A stretch of 64,000 nt of DNA from Pocillopora verrucosa. Taxonomy: Eukaryota > Cnidaria > Anthozoa > Scleractinia > Pocilloporidae. Both the position numbers and the translations under genes were made by a program. The stretch covers positions 10,050,938-10,114,937 of the forward strand of contig NC_089312.1 in the NCBI RefSeq assembly GCF_036669915.1, in the 5' to 3' direction. Shown piece by piece: positions 15,101 to 25,429 of the stretch. Positions within the stretch are counted from its first letter, which is position 1. The number at the start of each line of letters is the position of its first letter. The notes below the pieces were generated by a model. It was not told the DNA's origin and did no database searches. It was given only the letters and a program-made list of their open reading frames with translations.

Positions 15101-18100
15101 CTCTTTTTTAACACCTCAGGTGCGTCCGTGAATCGCATGAAATTGGTTGAACCGTTCGAATCAAATAAAAGATAAGCACAGTCAACTCTCCGCTAATGAA
15201 CACTTTCATGTTTTGCCTCCCAGTCAGACTCTGTATTTACACATTTCCGTTAGTGGACACTCTCTTGTAAGCGAGACGCGCACACTTTTGAAAATGAAAA
15301 TTGGGCTTTACGTTTGTGTACACTCTATCGTAAGCGGACACCCCATGCATAGTAATTGAATCTTAGCAATGAAATTTTTCTTAACTTGCAAATCAACAAA
15401 AATATGACCTGACGCAGGAACAGAACAATGGGGGTTTGGTTTTGTCCGTTCGTTTTACATGAATAAGACCCCTACATGACATTAGTGGTGTCACGTTATG
15501 GCCTCGTTGGTCATGGTCTACGTTAAATTCTCAAGTAAGCGGACATCCGCCCTATTTTTCTTACGTGATCGCTCATGGGATTAATTCTCGTAGGTGGACA
15601 GTTCCACTAACGGACACTTTTTCCAATTCCCGAGGGTGTCCGCTTCGAAAGAGTCGTCTTTATTATGGGCTTCAGAACTCACCGTGAAATCAATATCATG
15701 GATTACTGCAGAGTATTGCTGCTCCTCCAATGTTAAGTACTAATCCGTCCCTGTCTATTCACCTACCCCCCACAACCCCTCACCCCACGGTCACCCTCAG
15801 TATTTTATCTTACTTCTCTGATGGTCATCTACACTGTTGTGTGGAGAGAGAAGGGCTGTTCAATCGAAGCAATATGTTTTATCTAAGGATATGATCTAAA
15901 TGACCCATCGATTCGGAATGCATTGTGCGAACTTCTAGCCTGGCTTACTTCCCTTCAAATGATATGAAATATTGATATTTCTACCGCATGCTCTTTTTTT
16001 CACAGGTCCTCGTGTTCGCGGTATCAAATACGCCCAATCTTCACCTACCCATAAGGCGGGCACGCCCTTCCCATATCTGGTGACAGCACTCGTGCTGATA
16101 ACTGTACTTGCCTGCTTCTTCGGTGCCACCTATTTATACATCAAGAAGAAATACGGAAGTATATCCTCAGCTGTGCAGCAGATGCAAGTTCAGTATATCA
16201 ACAGCAGAGCTATGTAAGTTGAAGCTTAAAGTTACAGGCTTAAATCAAATTTGTGTTCGAGCAGATAATAAAGGCAAAGCCTCTAACCATCGGCTGCATG
16301 TGGTAAGCATACAAAGGAAGCTTATGTGAAACCCGAAGAAGATTGTGCTAAAGAAGTTGGAACTAAAACCAAGAATCGAAAATAGTGAAATATGGTTCCC
16401 GTACGGGCCTGAAATTTTTTTCAGGTCCTACTTACAACTACTAGTTTCAGTAGTGTTCTTAGCTGCGAGGATCTTCTAATTTCATCTTTCCACCGCAGTG
16501 CAAATATGTGAATTTTCATATATCTAAAATCTTCATTCACTCGGATGTTTATTTGTACCCAATTCATTGACCAGCTCCCAGTTGGCTTGTTAGCTCAATT
16601 GGTAGAGCGCTGCACCGGTATCGCAAAGGTCATGGGTTCAAATCCCGTACGGGCCTGAAATTTTTTTCAGGTCCTACTTACAACTACTAGTTTCAGTAGT
16701 GTTCTTAGCTGCGAGGATCTTCTAATTTCATCTTTCCACCGCAGTGCAAATATGTGAATTTTCATATATCTAAAATCTTCAGTGAAATATGGCTTACTTC
16801 ATGCGTCGAAACTTGTAACGGGCACAAAAAGAACCCTGTAGGAGACTGAAGCATTTTGAAAACTAGAAGTGACCGCTATTCCTGAAACTTAAATATTTAG
16901 TTTTTACTGGTAAAATGTTTTCAGGTTGTTATTTAACGGAGGCACGTTTTCGTTGGATCTCCCTACCATTGAGCCTGATGAATGGGAAGTGGAATACAGC
17001 AGTGTTGCCTTCGGACAGCAGATCGGCGAAGGAGCTTTTGGAACTGTTTCCCAAGCCACCGTTATCGGCTTGATGGGTTTTCCAGTACTTAAGGAAGTTG
17101 TTGTTGCTGTCAAGAAATTAAAAGGTAAAGCAGTCGATAGTTGAGAATTGTTTTATGCTCGATCAACGTACGTGTACCGAGGTATGGATGCACACGAGAA
17201 GTTCGGAGAGCACAAGGGAAGCTTACTTGTTGTTTGAGCGGCGCTCAAGAGCAACTCAAGTCTATTAAGCCCTCTTTGCACTAAACTTTCCAAGTGCATT
17301 TACACCCCAGTCGCTTAAGCAAATCCAAAAGTATTAAACGACTTTTTTCTAATAAAGTGGAAAAAATTTGAGCGCGATAAATAGGATTTGGATGTTAATA
17401 TTGTCGTGACACTATAATGATGTCACTTGGAGTAATGTTAACTTTAATGACGTCATCAGGAGAGATGCGACATAATGATGATGTCATTTAGGGTGATGCA
17501 CCATCATAATGACGCAAAGTGATGTAATTTTATTTAATGCAATTTTCAATAACCTGACATCATCATAGACTATTGATCCCTCGGAGCTACTTGACTTTTT
17601 ATGACGTTAATGCTTTAACTGATAACATAAAAGTTACTTGAAGGAGCTACTTTTTCAACCTGTGAAGCACCAACCGAGGACTATAAAATTTCCTTATATT
17701 TGTCTGGTTTTTAGCAAACGCAAACTTGGAAGACCGGCGGAACTTCCTCACAGAGATATCACTGATGAAAAGCATCGGCAAACATCTGAATATTGTCAGC
17801 ATGCTGGGATGTGTGACGAGTAGCGGCCCGCTATGTCTTATTACCGAGTACTGTCCTCATGGAGATCTCAGGAACTACCTCAGACTCATTCGGGATAAGG
17901 TGGGAGATTGTGTAACTTTGAACTGAGTGTTACTATGACTACTTTGGTATTGCTTTTGGCGTTCCGTGATTGGTCTAGGAGACTCGAACCACACTTTATT
18001 TCGATCAGAAACAAAATTTAGACCAATCCTAACCTGGTCACTTATGTTTCCCGCGCTTGACGTAGCTTATTTATTTATGCGTTTTCATTGGTTATTTCTA

Positions 18101-21100
18101 AAGATATGCCTTTGCTCTGATTGGCCAACGTGGCTGCTTTGCTTTTATGGCGACACTCAATTCAAACGCGATCTGATGATCTTGTCACGTGCAGGCAGAA
18201 CAGAAACAAACTCTTTTTAAAAAAGTTTGTTATATTTACAGAATTTTAACGAATGCAAACTTAGAAGGAAACTGTGGTTCTTTCCAACTTGAAAAAAAAA
18301 AGAGTGAGCCATAAATTGCACGTTGTTATCCATGTAAAGCTCTACAAGGCCTTAGGAACTAACACGATGACTCACCATCATGAGCTGCCTTGTGGCCGCG
18401 GTCCTGACGTTACTAGAAAAGGAAAATAAATTCTGTCATATTGCCGGGCAATTGTTTAAAAAGTTATTACCACAGTTCCGTTTGGAACGTGATAAAATTT
18501 ATCAAAAATTGATGTCTTGGAGATCACTAAAATCTTTCAAAGAAGTCACACGACAGATAAAAGTGTGCAAAGTTGTCAGGTGCATGCAGCCATTGATTCA
18601 CGTTGCCATCTTCTTAATCAGAAAAAGAATCCGCACTTTGTTCTGCCCAGTGACTTTGTGAGCCCCGTCTTCAAAAGGAAAGCACTGCACAGTAATAAAG
18701 GATCAAAGAGTCCAAGTCCGGTGAAAAAACTTAAGGTAATAGCACTGCACCCGGAGGAGATATGGTTTATCCTCTCTTGACCACAAATGTTGACGAAATA
18801 TTGTATAAATGTTGGTGAATGGATTACACTTAACACAGGTCCATATCTAAATGATTTATGGCTTACATTGCGCCTGGGGAAAGTTGTTTTGGTATTCAAA
18901 TAAGTGTGGCCACTCTCTTATCAACGTCCTTGCATGTACTCTTTTCAATATTTCATGGTTGAAAGTTATTGCAACGGTCCCCGTTTTGTGTGCCATGGGA
19001 TGGTTCATACATTTACTCTTCTTTGATCGAACTACGACGACAACGGCCATTCTAGTGCCTGCCCACTGCAACAGCCAAAATAACAGCCAGCTAGTCACTG
19101 ACTGATGAACAACGTGACAAAATGTGTGACGATTCTCTCAGGCAAACGAACCCTGGTGGCCAAAGTATAGTTCGTGAGAGAGGAATTAATTACTTTTCAG
19201 CATTAAGAGCGGACGTTTAACAATCTAATGTTATCCTAGCACTTAACGCCAACTGTTTTGTTGACAATCTAATTATGATAACTTATTTTTGGTTTCTTCT
19301 TCATTTGCTATTTTGATCATTTCATGTATCTAGGTGCTGCAGTGAGCATTTTCAAGTTTAATTTTCCTCTTACCTTCCTATAGTGGCTCCTCTCTTAAAC
19401 AGGAATTTCCCCTCTGTTCTCAAAGTGGACGTTGTAGATGGTTCAGAATCAAATGTAAACAAATTCTTCAAAAAGGTTCATTTTGCCACATCGCGCACCA
19501 CCTCGACTGCCAAGAAAGCTTACCTTTTGCAAAAACGTAAAGCTGAGGATTGCCATTATCGCAAGGTTTTTTATTTTATTTTTTTGTCGACAGCAAGCTT
19601 TCTCTGCAAGCTGCCTTCAAGTTCAAAATAGTGACGATGAGAATCAGCCTGAAAACACTGAGGGAACATTCAGTAAGTACAGAACTGCCTATTATTTCCC
19701 TCTTATCGGCCTTTTTCTAGCCAGGTGAGTAAAGCGTTTACTGGGCGGAATTCTGCGAAGGCATACGAAGACCTCTCTCCGCTGGTACTGAATTTCTCTG
19801 CTGCTCAGTTTTTCCCAAAAACCACATGCGATTCCCACTTAAAAGGAAAAGGAAATTCAATTTATACATAATAGAAAAGAACAATTAGCGACTTCCTCCC
19901 TTGTGCTTTCATGATGGTCTCTCCAGGGCCTAAAGTTACGATGATTATCGATGAGTCATCGATAACTCATCGTAAACACACCGTTCGGTCATTATTAATT
20001 TCTTGATGATGTGATTCCGTTTCAGTGTCAAGCTACGATTTAAAACCTCGTGAGACGGACAGCAATCACAGCCTGTTGTCTTCAGTCAGGTAGAAATGAT
20101 GTACCGCGATAGAATTAGACATATGATGCTCGTTTATCGTAAATCACCTCAAACCTCTCCTGTCCAGGCAGGAATGTACAGCAGAACTGTGGCCTCATGG
20201 TCAGTGCGCTGGACGAGAGGTCTTGGTTCGAGTCTGAGACCGAGACCTGGCCAGGTGAATAAGTTTTCTTGGAAAAAAATCTTCACCCTTACATCGACTC
20301 TCTCCACTCCGGAGTAAATGGATACCCGCAAATTGCTAGATAAATGCTGCGGGGGAGGGGGCTAACCTAACGATAGACTAGTATCCCATCCAGGAAAGAG
20401 TTGTGAAACTTCAACCTGCTTCATGCTAAGGAGACCGGGAGTACGCTCCACCTGGTTGGGCCAGGCTCGAGTACAGTTTTTACCTTTACCTTTTCAGCTG
20501 AGTGTCATAATCTGGGGTCTTAATAGTTTTTTTCGAGGCTTGACAGGTACCTCTGTCAGTTCTCTTCCTTTACAGAGGGGTTCATGTTTTCCTTTACCTT
20601 TGCTACACACTAGTGCGTATGCTTTAGCTGACAAGCACTTTACGCCCTCTGATCCAGAAAGTGTTCTTTTCAAAGAGGCAACACTAAGGCGTCGACAAGT
20701 CTGGACCCCACAATTATACATATTAATCATAAATCTTCCGTCGATCTTTCCCTAAAATCTTACCACTTAGCTTGCAGCCATCTTCCTTGGCCACCTGCTT
20801 TGTAATAGAAAATTCTCGAGGCCCGCTGCCACGCACGGTGTTCTCCGCACCGCAGTAAGGTGACGCCAAAACTTGAGCGATCTTGGACCTTAGTTTAAGC
20901 TTCACACCCAACCTTTTAGGTCTCCTACTTCAAAATCTTTCCATTTCATTTTCATATCAACTTCTCTCCTGGTATAGCTGTCTGTGCAACGATGCATGCA
21001 ATTGTTCTGTCCAGCCGGTGCATGGAAATGACTACGTGAACCGCCAACGCAGTTGGAGCCATGAATCATCTTCTTCCGCACCTATGAAAAATCTAAGAAT

Positions 21101-24100
21101 TCCTCTAAAGATCGGAACGTCAGTTCCTTCAACCCCCCTAAATCTCTCCCCCAGTGCCACGCCAATTCTCTCGGGAAGTACAAGCAAAGGCAGCTCAGTT
21201 CAGGCGGGTGGTTTCATGCTTGAAGAGAAGAGAGATGACATCTGCATCGTGGTGACAGACGCTGATCCAAATCTAAACCCCTGGGGTAATACAAGAAAAG
21301 TTTCCGCTGGGGAAAAGTGGATGGCGAATTTTGTACCAGTAACCGAGCAAGAGGAGAATGAACAAAACTCCCCGAAGAAAAGATCGTCTACTCTGAGTAA
21401 GTAATTTCATTATTCATTGTTGTAGGGTTATATGTAAGAGGAAGGAGTAAATTTTTTTTGGTGGAAAAATTTGTGGTTGAAAGGATTGGTATTAGGGATA
21501 CTCACTTCCATATCATCCAACTGCCCTTCGGTTCTTTTTCTTCTTCTTTCTTTGTTTCCCCTCGTCTTTCTATATTGGAAAAACTTACGGAGGAAGTTTA
21601 AAATGCTGAAACGATAACAAGGCCAGACCAAAACACGGGGGCTACGTTCCCTATCCTCTGTCTCCTACTTGCGTGGGTTCTTTGGTTCTGCTAACCAGTA
21701 CAGAGAAAAGACGCAGGAGACGGAGCCCTCAGTTCATCATCCTTATCCGAGAAAATTTGACCATTTAGCCATTTGAAGATGCCATAACGAAGGAAGCACA
21801 CTCTCCTCAGTTACTTTACGACCCTGAGTGTTTGTCTTGTCTGAGGCTTGAAACCTCGACTGCCCGCACGTCAGTCCGACGCTCTAAAACACCAATCGAA
21901 GGGCTAACGCTCGAAACGTCAGCCTTTTAACTCTTTACGATGGTCAGTTGATACTACTAAATCATCCTGTTGCACTCTCCCACCGACGCACTTTCTTTAG
22001 AAACTTAATCCCTTTATTGCTCTAAAACACCTACTCACCAAGCCACGGTAATCTGAATGATACCCAGGCCAACTGTCGATGAAATCTCATTTTGAGAACA
22101 TGGTCAGAGAGGTAAATAGCACGAGTAAAAAGTACAGAATCTTAATCTCCACTTAAGGGACGGCTGGATGGGGTGTATCAAGTGAACGAGATCTGATAAA
22201 GATCAGTTGGGATTCATCAGCCGCTTTACGATCCTAGGTCCATCTAAGAGTGAGGAGCGACTGCGGAATGAAAACAGAAGGAGAAGCCTTGAAGAAGACA
22301 TGAGGGAAGAACTAACACAGAAAGTCCTCCTGTCATTTGCAAGACAGATAGCCGTGGGCATGGTAACTTAGAAGTCTGCTGCATTTTAGCGAAATCGTAC
22401 CATCAACCCTTTGCGTTCTGCATGATATATTAGGTCACGACATGAGATGAAACTGTCTAAGATCAGAGGTTTCAATAACTTTTTACTCGCAGGCTGAACA
22501 GACAGCAGTGGGAGGTTTTATAGGCAGTGGCAGACCCCTCGTAGAGTGCTTTTATCGAAACTCCTGTCAAATGTTTCCTTTCATCATCATTTGAAAGGTG
22601 TACTTAAAAGAAACATTGTTGAAAAGTTTGGTGCTTTCAAACACGCTTTACTTCGTCGATTATTTTAGGCGCAACCGATTACATTTGTGTTTCAATGCGT
22701 CTGATGTGCTGTACAGTTTTTTTCTTTGCCAAAGTATTTTTTTACTTTCATAACTTTCTTCGTCCTCTCAGGAATACTTGTCACAGAAGAAGTTCATTCA
22801 CCGCGATCTCGCAGCGCGTAATATTCTTGTCTGTGATGATAATCTTGTCAAGATATCTGACTTTGGCCTGACCAGAGATGTTTACGAGAGTTGTGAATAC
22901 CAAAAGGCCCAGAGTGCAGGAAAACTTCCCATCAAGTGGATGGCGATTGAATCTCTCTTCGACAATATTTGTACCACGCAAAGCGATGTGTAAGCAGCTC
23001 AGTTTTTTTTCTCTTTCTTGTTAGAGTAATTTTATTGAGCGTAGAAAGCAATTCGAGACTGCTGGCTCTTACAACAAACAATAGAGAACAAAACGGAAAA
23101 AGAACGAGGAAAACAATAAAAACAACAGGTTAACGAGGCGGTGTGCTATTGTGTCTTCTCACAAGAAGGAGCCAGATTTCTTCGGTTTCGCTTTACTTCG
23201 CTCGGTGATTGGTTTAAAAAAACTCGCGTCATCCTCTCGACAAATCAGATTAAAAACTAAAAACAATCTTGATTTGGTTATTCTTAGTTTCCTCACGTCG
23301 TTTTCAGCAGTTTGCAAGCTTTTCCTTGAGTTGTCATTGGCTCCCTGTGATGTCATCTCTTTTCTGATTGGGTGGTGTATCTACTCTAGTTTTTTTATCT
23401 TCGACGTTCATCGAAAATCGCCCTAATTGACATATGACCAAGTCGTGATTTTAATCAATTCGGAACTAAAGGGCTTAGTTAGGTAATGACGGTACATTAT
23501 TTTTTCAATTCGAATATGATGTGCCATGACACAGCAAACCTAGTGACTGCGTAAATTACCATTCACACGACACAGATAACGTTAGGGTCGCATTAAAACT
23601 GAATTCTTCAAGTTTAAAACAAATTCCGGGAGGCATACACTTATACAATTGCTCTTTGGATAAAGGCGTCTTTTTTGATCGAATGAACTGATCAAAACCA
23701 TTTCTTTGATCAGTTTTACCTCTTATCACTGGAAATATTGTGTAAGTTTTCACCAGCTATGCCGTTCCCATGCTCTTAATGAACAGTTTAATATGGATGT
23801 ATATTATCATATGCAACGCGTGGGTCTGTACTTACATCTCGAATTGCATCGGGAGTGAACAGCCGCTTCCTCCATCTCACCGAAATAATCGATGCAATCC
23901 AGCAGATGGCCGAAACACGAAAGTTTTTATCGTAACTTAAACAAGGGGGAGGGGGAATGTGAATTAAAAAAGGAATAAATGTCTAGGGCATCGTGACCAT
24001 TTGCAAAAATGGAAAATGGCTAAGGAACTAACTTTATCACTTTTTTATTTGTATTTTAGGTGGTCGTACGGCATTGTGCTCTGGGAAATCATTACTCTGG

Positions 24101-25226
24101 GTAAGCACATTCCTTTTATCCATGCTTTGAAGCAACAGTTTTCTAAATGATGTATTCTGAAGGAAGAGTTTGATCTTACATAGGCCTCAACAATCATCTT
24201 TCTATTTCACATCGCAAGAGTTGCCATGATAACACGTCACAAGTACATGTTTCTGCCTCATCGTTGTGGTCCAGAACTTATCAGCCCTTTTTACATTTCT
24301 GTGGCATTTTTCATGGCGACAGCTACAACCAGGATCGCAAAAGATCATGTCAGGGATTCATGAGACCTTTTTTCCAAACTAGCACTTTATTCAGCGCCAT
24401 TTTGCCATAGAAAAACAGTTTGTAGGTTTTGACCAACCTACAAAACTTACAAAAAATAAATTATAAAGGATTATCTGACTTTCTAATATTCACCATTAAT
24501 GGTACATTTTAAGTGCGGATCTGACTGATGAGCATTTCATTCCATCAGGTGGTTCTCCCTATCCTGGTATATCAGGTCGAGATATTCATAAGCTAATCAA
24601 GAATGGATACAGAATGGAGAGACCGGAGACGTGCAGTCAGCAGATGTGAGTTGGATGAGAAACAAAAAGCATCCTTCTGAACTTTTATCCCTATTACTAG
24701 GAATCTACCATTTACATAAGATCAGCAATTTTCAAACAGCCCAGCCCTGTATATCATTTTAGGTGCGCTGAAGGTCTGTCGTCAGGCCTCATAAGCGATC
24801 GTTACCTGGCAACCAACCGGTTGACCGAGTTTCTTTGTAACAATTTATTACAAAAACATTGAGTTTAACATTTTTGCGTACGTAATTTCCGTGCTGAACG
24901 TGACAAGTTCAGTTGTAATTTTGAAAGTGTTTCAACTTTATGAGTTGGCCGACTTTTGTTCTTACTTTCGATGATTTTTTTTCTGTCATTTCTTCAGCTA
25001 CCAAATCATGTTATCCTGTTGGAGAGCTAATCCTGAAGAAAGACCAAGCTTCACAGATCTGAGAAACGAGCTCGAGAAACTGCTAGAAGAACAGGGGGAC
25101 GAACAATATATAAGTGTCAACTGCGCTGATTTTGATGATTACTGTGCTCTGGTTGGAAACCAGAGCAGCTCAAGTGAAAACGAAGAACTTGCCTTGCTCA
25201 CGAGTGATCAAAGTACAGCGATATAG
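2805..25226 (+). CDS. FN3-domain receptor tyrosine kinase (RET/FGFR-like kinase), 25 exons
   Basis: Single-pass receptor tyrosine kinase predicted at 1090 aa. Order: signal peptide (about 1-20), cysteine-rich module (40-101), fibronectin-III-like region (102-431), membrane helix (about 455-477), kinase (about 520-1045) with a long insert (630-879), short tail. Exons: 2805-2927, 7149-7205, 8234-8305, 8575-8626, 9619-9815, 10687-10834, 11422-11520, 12082-12167, 12246-12314, 12811-12877, 13944-14146, 14794-14850, 15056-15119, 16006-16213, 16925-17124, 17715-17899, 18622-18735, 19594-19672, 20026-20089, 20978-21396, 22238-22362, 22772-22989, 24060-24100, 24549-24645, 24998-25226. All junctions are GT-AG and the phases close over 3273 bases. 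The start is the ATG at 2805; the frame is also open upstream but only from a GTG. Kinase motifs look intact, so it should be active. The activation segment is closest to RET/FGFR types by memory; the ligand is unknown. Upstream 5' UTR exons cannot be excluded. Confidence 0.9.
2928..7148. other. Intron 1 of the receptor kinase, repeat-bearing
   Basis: A 4.2-kb intron. Small ORFs in it lack recognisable content and splice support. Its right end carries an interspersed repeat (about 6949-7102) that recurs at 21870-22020 on the same strand. Nothing else identifiable was seen. Confidence 0.6.
6949..7102 (+). repeat. Interspersed repeat, family with copy at 21870-22020
   Basis: Shares with 21870-22020 a core with CGAAGGGC(A/T)AACGCTCGAA followed by CGTCAGC, then an ACTCAGTTGATA-like stretch and a CCACNGACGCA block before a TTTAGAAACTTA-type end. 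The paired copies show it is dispersed; it looks like the 3' end of a retroelement, but no coding part is present to classify it. Confidence 0.6.
7221..7429. mobile_element. MITE family A copy (TTTAACTCCC ends)
   Basis: About 209 bp bounded by inverted ends: CCCTTTAACTCCCAGAT on the left and CATGGGAGTTAAAGAG on the right. Related copies lie at 45591-45803 and 57229-57440, with a decayed one near 11000-11170. It starts only 15 bp after the exon 2 donor of the receptor kinase. Non-coding; no transposase. Confidence 0.7.
7925..8110 (+). repeat. CCAAT-rich interspersed repeat, copy 1
   Basis: Contains a TTCGCTTxxCTTCGCTCxGTxATTGGT block, then an AAACTCG(C/T)G-like block and a CAGATxxAAAACTAAA block, in the same order as 23180-23420. 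Further related copies are at 17945-18200 and, inverted, 25430-25660. No coding capacity seen. Confidence 0.55.
8870..9060 (-). repeat. G/C-tract repeat, partial copy
   Basis: A 17-base G run at 8881 and a G6 run at 9041 frame a segment whose reverse complement shares an AATATTCTTATGA block and an AAAACCATG block with 38003-38220. In intron 4 of the receptor kinase. Confidence 0.4.
9102..9148. repeat. (TA)n microsatellite
   Basis: Uninterrupted TA dinucleotides for about 47 bp; intronic. Confidence 0.95.
9215..9315. repeat. Perfect 39-bp inverted repeat with 23-bp spacer
   Basis: Arms 9215-9253 and 9277-9315 are exact reverse complements, starting AGTTCAAAATGACTAAAATG on the left. A third, direct copy of the arm lies at 9498-9536 with a longer shared 5' part, so this is a mobile element end brought together head to head. 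Confidence 0.85.
9440..9560 (+). repeat. Direct copy of the foldback arm at 9215
   Basis: Repeats 9155-9253 with few differences: GTTGGCTGTCGGAAAGTGC, ATACACATGAGTGTAGAGC, ATACAGTTCAAAATGACTAA and CACGCACGATTCCCTG. Ends about 60 bp before exon 5 of the receptor kinase. Confidence 0.7.
11000..11170. mobile_element. MITE family A related fragment
   Basis: Shares TTCTCCTGACA, a TTGATT(A/G)TTAAA stretch, AATTCTCCT and AGTATGGAGAA in the same order with 57229-57440, but clear terminal inverted repeats are lost. In intron 6 of the receptor kinase. Confidence 0.5.
13568..13594. repeat. Short hairpin in intron 10
   Basis: TCTGGATCG and CGATCCAGA are reverse complements separated by a short AT-rich loop. 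In the receptor kinase intron before exon 11; possibly part of a degraded mobile element that also includes a CCAAT-family-like piece near 13740-13830. Confidence 0.4.
15176..15657. mobile_element. Possible pogo/Tigger-type non-autonomous element
   Basis: Left end CAGTCAACTCTCCGCTAATG and the reverse complement of the right end (AGACGACTCTTTCGAAGCGG) align imperfectly, as terminal inverted repeats do. Inside are several TAAGCGGACA-type boxes (near 15312, 15535, 15600). No transposase ORF is present. Lies in intron 13 of the receptor kinase. Confidence 0.4.
16006..16213 (+). other. Transmembrane and juxtamembrane exon (exon 14)
   Basis: Encodes a linker, a membrane helix ([20 protein letters not shown] and onward, aa about 455-477) and the basic stop-transfer sequence [13 protein letters not shown]. 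The KKKYG(S)xSSAV motif is retained in the kinase-less paralogue at 27720-27949, so it marks the end of shared sequence between the two genes. Donor is AT/GTAAGT, leaving phase 2. Confidence 0.9.
16384..16792 (+). mobile_element. Dimeric tRNA-derived SINE with target-site duplication
   Basis: Flanked by an exact 12-bp direct repeat, AGTGAAATATGG, at 16384-16395 and 16781-16792. Inside are two copies of the SINE 3' body (about 16397-16532 and 16646-16780, near identical) with a tRNA-like head at about 16580-16645 between them. The left unit lacks its head. The insertion is in intron 14 of the receptor kinase. Confidence 0.85.
16925..17899 (+). other. Kinase N-lobe (exons 15-16)
   Basis: Exon 15 carries a juxtamembrane DEWEVE motif, the glycine loop GEGAFG (G535-G540) and VAVKKL with the ATP-anchoring lysine K564. 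Exon 16 carries the alpha-C glutamate E581 (FLTEISLM), and the hinge-like segment [15 protein letters not shown]. All residues needed for ATP binding are present. Confidence 0.9.
17945..18200 (+). repeat. CCAAT-rich interspersed repeat, copy 2
   Basis: GTTCCGTGATTGGTCTAGGA followed by an ACTCGAACC block, a middle CGCGCTTGACG segment, and repeated CATTGGTTA / GATTGGCCA boxes toward the end. Lies in intron 16 of the receptor kinase. Confidence 0.55.
19938..19973. repeat. 36-bp near-perfect palindrome
   Basis: The halves ACGATGATTATCGATGA and TCATCGATAACTCATCGT are reverse complements apart from one or two bases. In intron 18 of the receptor kinase; function unknown. Confidence 0.8.
20180..20500 (+). 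mobile_element. tRNA-derived SINE, second family
   Basis: A tRNA-like head at about 20188-20255 has an A-box-like TGGCCTCATGGTCAG and a B-box-like TTGGTTCGAGTCT. It is followed by a GGGGGAGGGGGCTAACC body and ends in a TTTTTACCTTTACCTTTT tail. Lies in intron 19 of the receptor kinase. Confidence 0.65.
21870..22020 (+). repeat. Second copy of the CGAAGGGC interspersed repeat
   Basis: Same order of conserved blocks as 6949-7102, in intron 20 of the receptor kinase. Class unknown; probably a retroelement 3' tail. Confidence 0.6.
22238..25226 (+). other. Kinase C-lobe and tail (exons 21-25)
   Basis: Catalytic loop HRDLAARN (D908), DFG at 926-928, activation-segment tyrosines Y934 and Y939 in [10 protein letters not shown], then WMAIESL in place of the usual APE. 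The C-lobe continues with [20 protein letters not shown] and [13 protein letters not shown]. The tail is only about 45 residues and contains tyrosines Y1052 (QYISV) and Y1063 (DDYCAL) in acidic surroundings, plausible SH2 docking sites by inference. The ORF ends with TAG at 25224-25226. Confidence 0.92.
23180..23420 (+). repeat. CCAAT-rich interspersed repeat, copy 3
   Basis: CTTCGCTCGGTGATTGGTTT, then AAACTCGCGTCATCCTCTCG, CAAATCAGAT and a final CTGATTGGGTGG box. In intron 22 of the receptor kinase. Confidence 0.55.
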
Positions 25227-25429
25227 ACATACGCGCACAAATGCCCAGGGTTTATAAAATGAAGCAGTCTCAGCAAAACACTACTATCGATATAAGTGAG
25301 ACAAAGCATGTACTTGGAAATAGTTTTTAAAAATCAGTTAGTCAGCCTTTGCTTCCTCTACGAACCTAGTGGTGCATTAAAGGTCTTTTCCTAAGGTTGG
25401 GATAATCTGGGGTTTAGTGATTAAATCTG

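Larger units (their letters stand above)
9619..15119 (+). other. Fibronectin-III-like ectodomain (exons 5-13)
   Basis: Exons 5-6 form one beta-sandwich-like unit (aa 102-216). Exons 7-10 form a second, opening with a DPPRDVNV strand and ending IVTPSL (aa 217-323). Exons 11-13 form a third, opening GPPENLTLV and ending [16 protein letters not shown], a typical fibronectin-III F-G strand ending (aa 325-431). Several N-x-S/T sites are present. Exon boundaries and phases match the - strand paralogue throughout; exon 11 is about 70% identical between the two by hand alignment (47 of 67 residues). Confidence 0.8.
18622..22330 (+). other. Large kinase insert, about 250 residues (exons 17-20 and start of 21)
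   Basis: Exons 18622-18735, 19594-19672, 20026-20089, 20978-21396 and the first part of 22238-22362 separate the hinge region (ends LRLIRDK, aa 629) from helix alpha-E ([12 protein letters not shown], from aa 880). The insert has a basic first exon with a SPSPVKKLK stretch, an acidic second, and a 140-residue Ser/Thr/Pro-rich main exon with [29 protein letters not shown] and [17 protein letters not shown]. Phases are 0/0/1/2/1, each matching the next acceptor; this is the only combination of sites I found that keeps the frame open. The 64-bp exon at 20026 rests mainly on phase and splice consensus and is the weakest member. Confidence 0.72.

Noticed and set aside
16580..16660. tRNA gene
   Set aside because: It has A and B boxes but is followed by a body repeated next to it and at 44400, is enclosed by a target-site duplication, and lacks a U before the anticodon: it is a SINE head.
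19382..19564. Extra kinase-insert exon (ORF with [12 protein letters not shown])
   Set aside because: Its acceptor would have to continue phase 0 from exon 17, and in that phase it reads a stop within five codons. The exon at 19594 fits phase and splice consensus better.
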